Origin: an uncultured Ruminococcus sp.
GTDB taxonomy: Bacteria > Bacillota > Clostridia > Oscillospirales > Ruminococcaceae
DNA length: 43,365 nucleotides
Direction: 5' to 3'
Assembly (NCBI GenBank): GCA_947174365.1
Contig: CAMWIR010000007.1
Span: 1 to 43,365 of the forward strand
Shown: piece after piece, positions 8,255-16,051 of the stretch
Position numbering within the stretch: the stretch's first letter is position 1
Layout of the letters: each line of letters opens with the position of its first letter
The notes under the pieces: model-generated
Database searches by the model: none
Seen by the model: the letters and a program-made list of their open reading frames with translations, nothing else
What the model was told of the DNA's origin: nothing
Position numbers and translations under genes: made by a program

Positions 8255-8298
8255 AAAAATACAGTTTGATTTTATGCTCGGAAAGGATTGATATTAAA

Positions 8299-9540
8299 AT
8301 GTCTGAAATAAGAAATGCGGAGCTTTGGGAAAGCGGTGCAAGGAAAATTCAGTGGGTAAAGCAGAATATGCCTTTGCTCAGAAGCGTTGAGGAGGAATTT
8401 GCAAGGGAGAAGCCTTTTGCGGGGCTTAAAGTGGCGCTGTCGGTGCATCTGGAGGCTAAGACTGCTTATCTTTGCAAGGTGCTGGCGGCGGGGGGCGCCG
8501 ATATGTATATCACGGGGTCAAATCCCCTGTCCACTCAGGATGATGTGGCGGCGGCGCTGGTGCATGAGGGGCTTAGTGTGTTTGCCTGGTACAATGCGAC
8601 GGATGAGGAATATCACAGGCATATCAGCCGTGTAATTGAAGTAGGTCCGAATATTATCATTGACGACGGCGGCGATCTGGTTCATCTTATCCACACGGAA
8701 TACCCCGAACTTATTGACAATGTTATCGGCGGCTGCGAGGAGACCACAACGGGGATAATCAGGCTTATTGCAATGAACCGTGCAAAGGAGCTGAAATTCC
8801 CTATGGTGCTGGTGAACAATGCCGACTGCAAGCACCTTTTCGACAACCGCTACGGCACGGGGCAGTCGGTTTGGGACGGCATTAACCGCACTACAAACCT
8901 TATAGTTGCGGGGAAAAATGTTGTGGTTGCGGGCTACGGCTGGTGCGGCAAGGGTGTTGCAATGAGGGCGAAGGGCCTGGGCGCTTCGGTCATTGTTACG
9001 GAGATAGACCCCATTAAGGCAATGGAGGCGGTAATGGACGGCTTTAAGGTAATGAAGATGGAAGAGGCTGCAAAGCTTGGGAATTTCTTTGTTACGGTGA
9101 CGGGCTGCGAGGGGGTCATTACCGAAAAGGACTTTATGAACATGAAGGACGGGGCTATCTGCTGCAATGCGGGACATTTTGACTGCGAGGTGGATGTGGC
9201 CTGGCTGCGGGGTAACTGCGTAAAGTCGTGGGAGGCAAGGAACAACATAATGGGGTATGAACTGAAAAATGGGCGTAGCGTTTATGTGATCGCTGAGGGA
9301 CGTCTTGTGAACCTTGCTGCTGGGGACGGTCACCCTGCGGAGATAATGGATATGTCCTTTGCGGTGCAGGCTATGAGTGCGCTGTATCTTGTTAAAAACA
9401 AGGGCAGCTTTACGGATATGGTCATTGATGTTCCGAGGGAGGTCGACCTGGAAATTGCCCGCAGGAAGCTGGGCGCTTGGGGCATTGAGATAGACAGGCT
9501 GACGAGGGAACAGGAGGAGTATCTTAGCAAGGGGCTGTAA
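8299..9540 (+). CDS. ahcY: Adenosylhomocysteinase (S-adenosyl-L-homocysteine hydrolase)
   Basis: A 413-residue cytoplasmic NAD-dependent enzyme that splits S-adenosylhomocysteine into adenosine and homocysteine, removing the product inhibitor of methyltransferases. The N-terminal substrate domain carries SVHLEAKTAYL and NPLSTQDDVAAAL. The Rossmann NAD site is VVVAGYGWCGKGVA at about residues 213-226, and the C-terminal part has AEGRLVNLAAGDGHPAEIMDMSF, a hallmark of the family. The length fits the shorter archaeal/bacterial type. ATG 8299 is chosen because AAAGGA at 8282-8287 lies 11 bases upstream; an upstream in-frame start at 8266 would place 11 non-conserved residues before the domain. 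It is monocistronic with its own promoter, converging on rtcB. Confidence 0.96.
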   Translation: MSEIRNAELWESGARKIQWVKQNMPLLRSVEEEFAREKPFAGLKVALSVHLEAKTAYLCKVLAAGGADMYITGSNPLSTQDDVAAALVHEGLSVFAWYNATDEEYHRHISRVIEVGPNIIIDDGGDLVHLIHTEYPELIDNVIGGCEETTTGIIRLIAMNRAKELKFPMVLVNNADCKHLFDNRYGTGQSVWDGINRTTNLIVAGKNVVVAGYGWCGKGVAMRAKGLGASVIVTEIDPIKAMEAVMDGFKVMKMEEAAKLGNFFVTVTGCEGVITEKDFMNMKDGAICCNAGHFDCEVDVAWLRGNCVKSWEARNNIMGYELKNGRSVYVIAEGRLVNLAAGDGHPAEIMDMSFAVQAMSALYLVKNKGSFTDMVIDVPREVDLEIARRKLGAWGIEIDRLTREQEEYLSKGL

Positions 9541-9600
9541 AATTATTAGTAAATAAAGTGCAAAGGGCGAGGAATTTTGGGGATGCTTAGTGCCGTGAAA

Positions 9601-9614
9601 TTTCTTGCCTCTTG
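9601..9614. repeat. Interspersed TTGCCTC-family repeat, copy 2
   Basis: TTTCTTGCCTCTTG lies between the convergent ahcY and rtcB genes, just after the rtcB stop. It shares its core with the copies near 5001 and 31583. Confidence 0.5.
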
Positions 9615-9618
9615 ATAA

Positions 9619-10827
9619 TTAAGTGATTTCCACTCCTGCCTTGAAGTTGTAGACGGGTTTGATAATATCGGAAATATCCGCAGTATCGCCGATATTCCCT
9701 GCAATGTCGTCAATGCTCTTGTATGCCATGGGGCATTCGTCAAGAGTGCCCTTGCCGATAGACGTGGAATAAATTCCCTCCATTTCCTTTTTAAAGCGGC
9801 TTACTGTAAAGCTTTCCTTTGCTTCACGGCGGCTCATGAGCCGTCCTGCTCCGTGAGGGGCGGAGCAGTTCCAGTCGGGATTGCCCTTTCCTATGCAGAT
9901 AAGGCTGCCGTCACGCATATTTATGGGAATTATCAGCTGCTCCCCTGCCTGCGCCGAGACCGCTCCCTTGCGCAGAATCATATTGTCCGTGTCAATATAG
10001 TTATGAATGGTGGTAAACTGTTCCTCTACCGTTAATTTCAGTCCACGGACTATTTCGTCCATCATAGCCTTGCGGTTTAAAGCAGCGTATTGTTGGACTA
10101 TTTTCATATCGTGGATATAATCGTCAAAGAGCTTGCCGTTTACATATGCGAGGTGCTTTGGCACGCTGACACGCTTGGTGCTTTCCAGCTTTTTCAGCTC
10201 TCTGCGTATTTCCTTGTCACGTCCCTGGGCTTTAAGGCTTGCAATAAGGCTGTTTACTTCGTCCTTTCCCGCACTGCAGAGCTGCTCATATCCCTTTTGC
10301 TGATAGTATTTCGCTACCTCCAGCCCCAGGTGACGCGAACCGCTGTGAATGACGATATACAGCCCTTTTTCGCCCCTGTCCGCTTCAATGAAATGGTTGC
10401 CGCCGCCCAGCGTTCCGAGGGAGCGTTCTGCCTTGCGCAGATCGATCTTATCGGCGCAGCGCAGAGAGCATATGTCAATATTTTGGGCGAATTTGTGGGG
10501 CTTTTCCCGAACGGCAAAGCCCGAGGGGATCTTGTTGTAGATGAGCTTGTCAAGCTGCATAAGCTCGATATTTCTCTCCTTTATCCTTACCGTTTCCATG
10601 CCGCAGCCGATGTCAACGCCCACTAAATTAGGCACTATTTTATCGGTGATAGTCATGGTGGTGCCGATAACGCAGCCCATTCCTGCATGAACGTCGGGCA
10701 TCATTCTGATCTTTTCACCGATAGTGAATTCCTGGCTGCAAAGCTCGATTATCTGAGAGATCGAAGCCTCGTCGATAATGTCTGTGAACACCTTTGCGGT
10801 GTTGTACTTTCCGTTAAGTTCTATCAT
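9619..10827 (-). CDS. rtcB: RNA-splicing ligase RtcB
   Basis: A 402-residue GTP- and metal-dependent ligase that joins RNA ends carrying 3-prime phosphate or 2-prime,3-prime cyclic phosphate to 5-prime OH. Metal ligands are visible: Asp72 and Cys75 in VGVDIGCGM, Asn144-His145 in GGGNHFIE, and His161 and His166 in HSGSRHLG. The guanylylated His should be H325 in CSAPHGAGRLMSRREA. The length matches the shorter bacterial clade without extra inserts. The start at 10827 is supported by GGAGAAAGGA ending about 7 bases upstream. An intrinsic terminator ends only 20 bases before the start codon and the only good promoter lies about 275 bases upstream, so expression probably needs readthrough (see the leader entries). 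No archease or rtcA is adjacent. Confidence 0.96.
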   Translation of the reverse strand: MIELNGKYNTAKVFTDIIDEASISQIIELCSQEFTIGEKIRMMPDVHAGMGCVIGTTMTITDKIVPNLVGVDIGCGMETVRIKERNIELMQLDKLIYNKIPSGFAVREKPHKFAQNIDICSLRCADKIDLRKAERSLGTLGGGNHFIEADRGEKGLYIVIHSGSRHLGLEVAKYYQQKGYEQLCSAGKDEVNSLIASLKAQGRDKEIRRELKKLESTKRVSVPKHLAYVNGKLFDDYIHDMKIVQQYAALNRKAMMDEIVRGLKLTVEEQFTTIHNYIDTDNMILRKGAVSAQAGEQLIIPINMRDGSLICIGKGNPDWNCSAPHGAGRLMSRREAKESFTVSRFKKEMEGIYSTSIGKGTLDECPMAYKSIDDIAGNIGDTADISDIIKPVYNFKAGVEIT

Positions 10828-10847
10828 AAATTATCCTTTCTCCAAAT

Positions 10848-10877
10848 AAAAAAAGCGCCCCCGACTATCGGGAGCGC
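10848..10877 (-). terminator. Intrinsic terminator in the rtcB leader (candidate attenuator)
   Basis: On the minus strand, GCGCTCCCGA, a 3-base loop and TCGGGGGCGC form a 10-bp stem with one mismatch (10877 down to 10855). It is followed by seven T (10854-10848). The rtcB start codon is 20 bases further on. This position, between the only visible promoter and rtcB, makes it a likely attenuator rather than a plain gene-end terminator. Confidence 0.8.
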
Positions 10878-10880
10878 GTG

Positions 10881-11069
10881 TAAAAGCTTATATATTTCCA
10901 AATGCAGACAAAGCCTGTAGAGCCTGCTGCAAATATCCGTCAGAAGGCACTCTGCGGCGGAAATACATCTCCGAAAAGTCTGTTTTTAAATATTCCGTTT
11001 TTGCACACGTATATTCGTTTTATCATGGTCATCTTTTCCGCCTCCTTTATAATTTCAGTTAAAAGCTTA
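10881..11069 (-). repeat. Direct repeat TAAGCTTTTA flanking the rtcB leader ORF
   Basis: The 10-base sequence TAAGCTTTTA occurs twice on the minus strand, at 11069-11060 (before the leader ORF) and 10890-10881 (just before the terminator stem). The core AAGCTT is self-complementary, so the two copies could pair over distance in the leader RNA. Only the two 10-base ends are repeated. Confidence 0.45.
10940..11032 (-). CDS. Small ORF of 30 codons in the rtcB leader (leader peptide or small protein)
   Basis: The ORF encodes a basic 30-residue peptide starting MTMIKRIYVCKNGIFKNRLF and ending FPPQSAF. The ribosome binding site is excellent: AAGGAGG at 11041-11047, 8 bases from the ATG. It lies between a consensus promoter and an intrinsic terminator upstream of rtcB. 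The peptide contains Lys-Asn-Arg and a Pro-Pro pair, both types of motif known to slow ribosomes in some contexts. It could be a leader peptide that couples translation to rtcB attenuation, or an independent small protein, or the start of a decayed gene: after the TGA the same frame stays open for about 24 more codons. I recognise no homologue. Confidence 0.55.
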   Translation of the reverse strand: MTMIKRIYVCKNGIFKNRLFGDVFPPQSAF

Positions 11070-11102
11070 TTAGTGCTTGCAAGCCACCTTTGCTTAATGG
11101 TT

Positions 11103-11131
11103 ATTATTGCATATCTTGATTTTTTTGTCAA
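11103..11131 (-). promoter_or_regulatory. Sigma-A promoter of the rtcB leader transcript
   Basis: On the minus strand, TTGACA (11131-11126) and AATAAT (11108-11103) are separated by 17 bases. It is the only consensus promoter found upstream of rtcB. Confidence 0.82.
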
Positions 11132-11263
11132 GGGGTTTGGGGAATGTTTGCATTTTGTTAAATGAATGTTTACATTTTGCATCTGCCGCATAAAAATGAG
11201 AAACGCCTTTTAATGCAACGGTTTGTCCGGTTTGCGGCGGCAATAAATTTTTTAATTTATCTA

Positions 11264-11294
11264 TTGACTCTTCCGTTGGGGAATAGTGTATAAT
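11264..11294 (+). promoter_or_regulatory. MerR-type promoter with 19-base spacer and dyad
   Basis: TTGACT at 11264-11269 and TATAAT at 11289-11294 are 19 bases apart, the over-long spacing used by MerR-family activators. The spacer holds an imperfect dyad, ACTCTTCC then GGGAATAGT (11268-11287), centred as in MerR operators. The downstream remnant of an effector-binding domain fits a formerly autoregulated MerR/BmrR-like gene. Confidence 0.65.
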
Positions 11295-11338
11295 ATACTT
11301 ATAATTGAAAGGAAGAGGTAATTTGAATAATTTAGTAA

Positions 11339-11596
11339 GCTGATGTTTTTCCGTATGAAATTATTGAACATCCGGGCGGACTGTATGCGGCTGCGGTAAG
11401 TATAGACGGTGACGACGAAAGCGGTGATAAGGTAATGAAAATAATAAAAAAATGGACAGAAAAAACAAATTTTGTTATTGACGGTAGCCGTACAACATCG
11501 GTACACATGATATATGCGGATTATGAGATAAGAAAAGGTCTCGGCTATCATCAAATGAATTTTTATGCGCCCATAAAACTAAAAAAAGATATATAA
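11339..11596 (+). pseudogene. Remnant of a regulator: GyrI/BmrR-like effector-binding domain, N-terminus lost
   Basis: An open frame of 85 codons without a usable start, entered from an upstream TAA and ending at TAA 11594-11596. The translation (EHPGGLYAAAVSIDGD near the start, then KIIKKWTEKTNF, and RKGLGYHQMNFYAPIKL near the end) reads like the C-terminal half of a GyrI-like/AraC effector-binding domain, the ligand-binding part of BmrR-type MerR regulators. The DNA-binding domain is missing. A ribosome binding site (GGAAGAGG at about 11311-11318) and a MerR-type promoter remain upstream, but the codons that follow lead to a stop in another frame. This is best explained by internal deletion. 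Family assignment is from pattern and context, not from a search. Confidence 0.6.
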
Positions 11597-11613
11597 AAGG
11601 AATGAAAATAAAC

Positions 11614-12609
11614 ATGAAATATTGGATAGAACGCTGGTCAGAACTCAGGAAAAAAGAATTGGTATCTTATCCGAACAAATTTCCCGTACATGATGTGTAT
11701 GAAACAATATGCACGCAGGAAGAACTGAAAAGCGGATTTAAGGAATTGCATGAAATTTTCATGCATTGTTATGAGGATATACTGAACGATCCTGCCGATA
11801 TGCTGCTGCCGGCTTATGATATGAATGTGTACGGATATTTTTCAAAGGAAGCAAGAATGTCCCGTGAAGAGTCTTATAAATATGCAAAGGTTTTTTATGT
11901 ATTGGGATATTCAGGTGAATTGAAGTCAAACGGTGAGTTATGTATACAAGCAGACAAATTGAAAGAACAATGCAAGGTTCTAAAAATTACAAATATCGGC
12001 GCATTTCTGAAAAAGCTCGGCAATTACGGAATTGCAGCCGAGGGGCTTGTAAACGGCAAAATAAAAAGCAATACAGATGTAAATGTTTCATATCCCGATA
12101 ATAAGAATGTGACAGCGGCATTGTACATTACGGCTGTAAAATCAAATAATACAGACAGGTTTAAAGATTTTTGCAGGCTTAATTACAGATTGTTTGAAAG
12201 CGATTGGAATACAATAGAATACGGCAGCGGTGTTGACGCTGTTTCCGATCTTTTTCATTCGGAACAAGACAGAGAAACGGCTCAATCAATACATGATGAG
12301 CTGATAAAACGAGGCTACTGTTATAATTTTCAGGATTGGAATGAAGGACCTCAGATTCGTTATTATAAAAAAGAAAGCGACCGAAGCAGAAATACAAATG
12401 CAAGCTTTTGGCTCGCAAGCATGTATACCGAATTGAAATTCTATTTTCGTATAGCAAATATGGAAAAGGTTATTGAGTACATTAAAAAATGCCCCGAAAA
12501 TGTTATAAGCAATTTTACGTTCGGCGATAATGGGTGCGCTAACAGAATTTCCGGAACCTGTCATTCGGGGATTTCTTACGAGCTTAACGGCAAAATTATA
12601 TGGCGGTGA
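11614..12609 (+). CDS. Hypothetical protein, possibly truncated by an in-frame TGA
   Basis: A 331-residue soluble protein I do not recognise. It is rich in Lys, Asn, Tyr and Glu, with AT-rich codon use unlike the FAD dehydrogenase downstream. AAAAGGA at 11595-11601 is 13 bases before ATG 11614 and abuts an alternative ATG at 11602; either may be used. The last residues contain several Cys (NGCANRISGTCHSG). Beyond the TGA at 12607-12609 the same frame continues for 31 codons, beginning GCCNPNFQVTPNTQNYLYY, and ends at TAG 12703-12705. That continuation looks like protein rather than noise, so the gene may have lost a Cys codon to TGA. It follows the regulator remnant and may share its MerR-type promoter. 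Confidence 0.7.
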   Translation: MKYWIERWSELRKKELVSYPNKFPVHDVYETICTQEELKSGFKELHEIFMHCYEDILNDPADMLLPAYDMNVYGYFSKEARMSREESYKYAKVFYVLGYSGELKSNGELCIQADKLKEQCKVLKITNIGAFLKKLGNYGIAAEGLVNGKIKSNTDVNVSYPDNKNVTAALYITAVKSNNTDRFKDFCRLNYRLFESDWNTIEYGSGVDAVSDLFHSEQDRETAQSIHDELIKRGYCYNFQDWNEGPQIRYYKKESDRSRNTNASFWLASMYTELKFYFRIANMEKVIEYIKKCPENVISNFTFGDNGCANRISGTCHSGISYELNGKIIWR

Positions 12610-12705
12610 GGCTGCTGCAACCCGAATTTTCAGGTAACTCCGAATACACAGAATTATTTATATTATATTGACGCTGCGGAAATGTCGGGGAATAAAAAGA
12701 AGTAG
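12610..12705 (+). pseudogene. In-frame continuation after the TGA of the hypothetical gene
   Basis: Thirty-one codons plus TAG in the same frame as the preceding gene, starting directly after TGA. The translation has CC-N-P-N-F, QNYLYYIDAAEM and a lysine-rich end typical of a natural C-terminus. TGA could be a nonsense change of a Cys or Trp codon. Selenocysteine is a formal alternative, but I see no convincing SECIS hairpin right after it. Confidence 0.45.
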
Positions 12706-12852
12706 GTTCTTAAAACAATCGGTCAGTTCAGCATATTTTTTCGTGTTCATTTTTCAAAAATACTTCCTTAAATTCCTTGGCAATATCGAAATATTTTTTT
12801 GTTACTGCACATATAAAAAATTGCCTGTATGTAAAATATTAATATTATTGCC

Positions 12853-12881
12853 TTGAATTCCGATCCGAAATATGATAAAAT
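12853..12881 (+). promoter_or_regulatory. Sigma-A promoter of the FAD-dependent dehydrogenase
   Basis: TTGAAT at 12853-12858 and TAAAAT at 12876-12881 with a 17-base spacer, 46 bases before the start codon. Confidence 0.75.
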
Positions 12882-12927
12882 AAAATCATAAAAATTCCCC
12901 GAAACGGGATTTAAAAAGGAAAAGATC

Positions 12928-14541
12928 ATGGCAGTAATTATAAGAAATATAACAGCGCCCGTGGGCGTTTCAAATGAGGAAATAATTGAAAAGGCACTGA
13001 AAAAAGCGGGGCTTAGCCGCAGGGACGTTGCCCGTGCGGGCATTCACAAAAGCTCCCTGGACGCACGGAAGAGAGATAATATCCACACGGTAAGCTCTGT
13101 GCGTGCGGAACTTACAAACACGGAAAAAGAAAGGCAGCTTTGTAAAAAGCAATCCGGCGGACGGGACTTTATCACGCTTGATGATATCCCCCGTTTTGAA
13201 ATAACTCCCGCTCCCTCGGAAATTATCGGGAAAACCGCTGTGGCGGGATTCGGACCTGCGGGAATGTTCGCTGCATTGGTGCTGGCGGAGGCGGGGGCAA
13301 GACCTATAGTTTTCGAGCGGGGCGGCGATATTGACAGCAGGGCGGAAAGTGTGGAAAAATTTCTCGGGGGAGGAGAATTTTCCCCCGTATCAAATGTTCA
13401 GTTCGGGGAGGGGGGCGCAGGGACGTTCTCCGACGGCAAGCTTACCACACGGATAAAAGACCCTCTCTGCCGATATGTTTCGGAGCGGTTTTACGAATTC
13501 GGTGCGCCCGAGGAGATACTGTTTTCCGCTCATCCTCATATTGGCACGGACAGGCTGCGGGAGGTCGTCCGCCGTTTGCGTGAGCGGATAACAGAGCTTG
13601 GAGGAGAGGTACGCTTCGGTTCAAAGGTGGAGGATATAATTACAAGGAACGGTAAAATAGCAGGCGTTTTTGCGAATGGAGAGGAAATTCCCGTGACGTC
13701 GCTTATTCTTGCCATTGGTCACAGCGCAAGAGACACCTTTGAAATGCTCCTTAAAAACGGCGTGACCTTAGAGGCAAAACCATTTGCGGTGGGTGCGAGG
13801 ATAGAGCATTTGCAAAGAGATGTTGACAGAAGCTTATACGGTGAATTTGCGGACAAGGCGGGTACGTTTCTGCCTGTGGGGGAATATCAGCAAAGCTATA
13901 CTTCCGGAGGCAGAGGGGTATACACCTTTTGTATGTGCCCCGGAGGGACGGTCATTCCCTCTCAGAGCGAGGCGGAAACCATAGTTACCAACGGCATGAG
14001 CGTTTACGCAAGAGACGGAGTGAATGCCAACGCGGCGTTGGTAGCGGCGGTATCTCCCGCAGATTTCGGCAGCCGTCCGCTGGACGGAGTAGCCTTTGCA
14101 AGAGAGATCGAACGGCGTGCGTTTGCGGCGGCGGGGAGAAACTATGCCGCTCCCGGGTGCACGGTGGGGGCGTTCCTTAAAAAAGAGAAATTGCCAAAGC
14201 CATTTTCATTTGAAAAAGGGAACATTATCCCCACTTATTCGAGAGGGGTAGCGCCCTGCGATCTTGATGAAATACTCCCCTCCTTTGTAACGGAAAAAAT
14301 GCGTGAGGGACTGCGTGTTTTTGCCCGCAGAATGGAATGCTTCGGCAATGCAGACGCTGTGCTTACCGCTCCCGAAACAAGGACGTCCTCTCCGGTGAAA
14401 ATTCCCCGTGGAGAGGATATGTGCAGCGTGAGCCTTAAAGGGCTGTACCCCTGCGGCGAGGGGGCAGGCTATGCGGGCGGGATAATGTCCGCCGCTGTGG
14501 ACGGAATACGGCTGGCGAGGGCTGTAATAGCAAACGGTTAA
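12928..14541 (+). CDS. NAD(P)/FAD-dependent dehydrogenase, uncharacterised (COG2509-like)
   Basis: A 537-residue flavoprotein. After a roughly 100-residue N-terminal domain comes the ADP-binding beta-alpha-beta fold, AVAGFGPAGMFAALVLAEAG (about 108-127), ending in FERG, which binds the FAD ribose. The central part has NVQFGEGGAGTFSDGKLTTRIKDP and the C-terminal part GLYPCGEGAGYAGGIMSAAVDGIRLA, the second FAD contact. This architecture matches a conserved but uncharacterised family of FAD-dependent dehydrogenases in Firmicutes and cyanobacteria. AAAGGA at about 12916-12921 supports ATG 12928. It is monocistronic, with its own promoter and terminator. The electron acceptor and substrate are unknown. 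Confidence 0.92.
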   Translation: MAVIIRNITAPVGVSNEEIIEKALKKAGLSRRDVARAGIHKSSLDARKRDNIHTVSSVRAELTNTEKERQLCKKQSGGRDFITLDDIPRFEITPAPSEIIGKTAVAGFGPAGMFAALVLAEAGARPIVFERGGDIDSRAESVEKFLGGGEFSPVSNVQFGEGGAGTFSDGKLTTRIKDPLCRYVSERFYEFGAPEEILFSAHPHIGTDRLREVVRRLRERITELGGEVRFGSKVEDIITRNGKIAGVFANGEEIPVTSLILAIGHSARDTFEMLLKNGVTLEAKPFAVGARIEHLQRDVDRSLYGEFADKAGTFLPVGEYQQSYTSGGRGVYTFCMCPGGTVIPSQSEAETIVTNGMSVYARDGVNANAALVAAVSPADFGSRPLDGVAFAREIERRAFAAAGRNYAAPGCTVGAFLKKEKLPKPFSFEKGNIIPTYSRGVAPCDLDEILPSFVTEKMREGLRVFARRMECFGNADAVLTAPETRTSSPVKIPRGEDMCSVSLKGLYPCGEGAGYAGGIMSAAVDGIRLARAVIANG

Positions 14542-14544
14542 TAT

Positions 14545-14584
14545 AAAATGTCCGCCTGTTTTAATTCGGGCGGACATTTTTTGT
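14545..14584 (+). terminator. Intrinsic terminator after the FAD dehydrogenase (possibly bidirectional)
   Basis: AAAATGTCCGCC at 14545-14556 pairs with GGCGGACATTTT at 14569-14580, followed by further T. It starts 4 bases after the stop. On the minus strand the stem is followed by a shorter T-rich stretch, so it may also end the converging transporter operon. Confidence 0.88.
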
Positions 14585-14647
14585 GTGCATTCGGTAATGC
14601 AGTTTTACACGGGTCTCGTATCACTTAAATTTTTTCCTCTTATTTTT

Positions 14648-15337
14648 TTATTTCCCCAAAAGTTCTGCCATTTCCTCCGGCATGTTTATACCCCAAGGAT
14701 AGGACAGTTTTTTGTAGCATTTTCTGCGTATAAGATACTGCACTGCCGCTCCTATGAGGATTATTGCAACGCCCGATATAAAGCCGAATGCGGGATTTTC
14801 GGAGGCAAACCCGGGGGCTTGAAGCGGTACGGAGATTACCCCTGCGGCAAGCGCCATAACAAATGCTCCGCTGCCTATGTAAAAGGCAAGCCCGTATTTG
14901 CCGAAGCTGAGCATTCCACAATTCACCATACCGATACATAAAATCAATGCGATCATAATACTTTCCTCCCCGGCGTTTGCCGCCGTATCCCTTGTGACAA
15001 GCCCGTTTGCGGCAAGCCTTGCGGCAAATGCAGCAGTGTAAACAAGCAGCGCCGACAGGACGGTCAATATTGTATAGAATTTTCCGTAAATATATTTTCT
15101 GAGCTTGCTTACCCCCATTGCACGACACAGACCCGTCATATCCGCATTCCCTATCATTGAGGGTACGCACAGGCTTGTCATTGTTATTGCAAACCTGACC
15201 TCCCCTGCTTCCAAAGCAAGCGAATCCACAAATATCATTAAAGTATTTAAGACGGCAACGGTAATAAGTCCGCAAGCTATAATCTTATGCTTTCCGTTTA
15301 AAACGATGAGCCTCCACGCCCGTTTAAAATTATCCAT
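14648..15337 (-). CDS. ABC-2 type transporter membrane subunit (fourth permease of the YtrA-type operon)
   Basis: A 229-residue protein with about six hydrophobic segments and a short cytoplasmic lead (MDNFKRAWRLIVLNGKHK). ATG 15337 is chosen because AGGGGAG lies about 7 bases upstream and it gives the same length as the three other permeases; a longer frame reaches back into the preceding gene. The segment LCVPSMIGNADMTGLCRAMGVSKL resembles positions in the sister permeases, where a residue string after the second membrane segment leads into a basic patch. It is last in the operon. Substrate unknown. Confidence 0.8.
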   Translation of the reverse strand: MDNFKRAWRLIVLNGKHKIIACGLITVAVLNTLMIFVDSLALEAGEVRFAITMTSLCVPSMIGNADMTGLCRAMGVSKLRKYIYGKFYTILTVLSALLVYTAAFAARLAANGLVTRDTAANAGEESIMIALILCIGMVNCGMLSFGKYGLAFYIGSGAFVMALAAGVISVPLQAPGFASENPAFGFISGVAIILIGAAVQYLIRRKCYKKLSYPWGINMPEEMAELLGK

Positions 15338-15354
15338 TCCGCTCTCCCCTTTTT

Positions 15355-16038
15355 TCAGTTCATATCCACCAGCTGCTTTGTAAATTTGGAGTATTCTTTC
15401 TTGTAAAGGCAATTAAGCACAAAGCAGTCTATAAGGGAGATAACAGCGCTTGCTGCCTCGCAGGCAAGAGCGGCAAGAAGCACCACCGTTACCGGGTTCT
15501 GAATGTCTCTGATATTGCCCAGTACCTCATTCGCCATATCCTGGCTGCCTACCAGTACCACGATCATTATAATTATCCCCGCAATATATCCCCCTACGTT
15601 CATTTTCATAAGCGTAACGCTCCAGGCAAACATAATAGTCATAACAACTCCCATACTGAGAGTAAACACCGACATATTCACTGTCGCCGGAGAAATTGAC
15701 GCAGCAATGCAGCCGATAAGCCCCCACAGAACATTTGCAGCGGTCGCCGCCGCGAAAACGCATATAGGCTGGTAATAAATATCCGCCGCCCTGCGAAGGG
15801 GAGCAAACGCAAGTCCCCCTCTTTGAGCAATAGTCATGGAAGGCTGGGTCAGAAATATAAAGCCCTCGAACATAAAAAACGCAGGATAGAAGCTGGCAGT
15901 GGCCGCATTGCTCTCCCACAGGGAAATGACAACCGCAAGCACGCTTATAACAATGCAGACGATACCGCAGACAATATTCAATTTGGCTCTTTTTCCGTAG
16001 GGTATGAGCTTCACGCAGGTTATAAGATCTTTTATCAT
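15355..16038 (-). CDS. ABC-2 type transporter membrane subunit (third permease)
   Basis: A 227-residue protein with about six hydrophobic segments. Its N-terminus (MIKDLITCVKLIPYGKRAKLN) is clearly similar to that of the second permease (MNEIIRCLKLVKYGTQAKVT), so the two are paralogues from tandem duplication. ATG 16038 is preferred to GTG 16047: AGGGAG lies 8 bases before the ATG. The gene starts 14 bases after the previous stop. It probably pairs with another permease of the operon to form the membrane channel driven by the ATPase at 17500-18375. Confidence 0.82.
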   Translation of the reverse strand: MIKDLITCVKLIPYGKRAKLNIVCGIVCIVISVLAVVISLWESNAATASFYPAFFMFEGFIFLTQPSMTIAQRGGLAFAPLRRAADIYYQPICVFAAATAANVLWGLIGCIAASISPATVNMSVFTLSMGVVMTIMFAWSVTLMKMNVGGYIAGIIIMIVVLVGSQDMANEVLGNIRDIQNPVTVVLLAALACEAASAVISLIDCFVLNCLYKKEYSKFTKQLVDMN

Positions 16039-16051
16039 ATAAAACACTCCC

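Noticed and set aside
8518-9333. Minus-strand frame of 271 codons opposite ahcY
   Set aside because: Fully antisense to a clear S-adenosylhomocysteine hydrolase; rich in His, Asn and Pro as typical of shadow frames.
12607-12660. Selenocysteine insertion at the TGA of the hypothetical gene
   Set aside because: No convincing SECIS-like hairpin directly after the TGA, and no selenoprotein genes in view; a nonsense mutation is simpler.
9541-14650. Search for a dif-like XerC/XerD site near the strand-composition change
   Set aside because: No sequence close to the Firmicutes dif consensus was found by eye in the intergenic regions.
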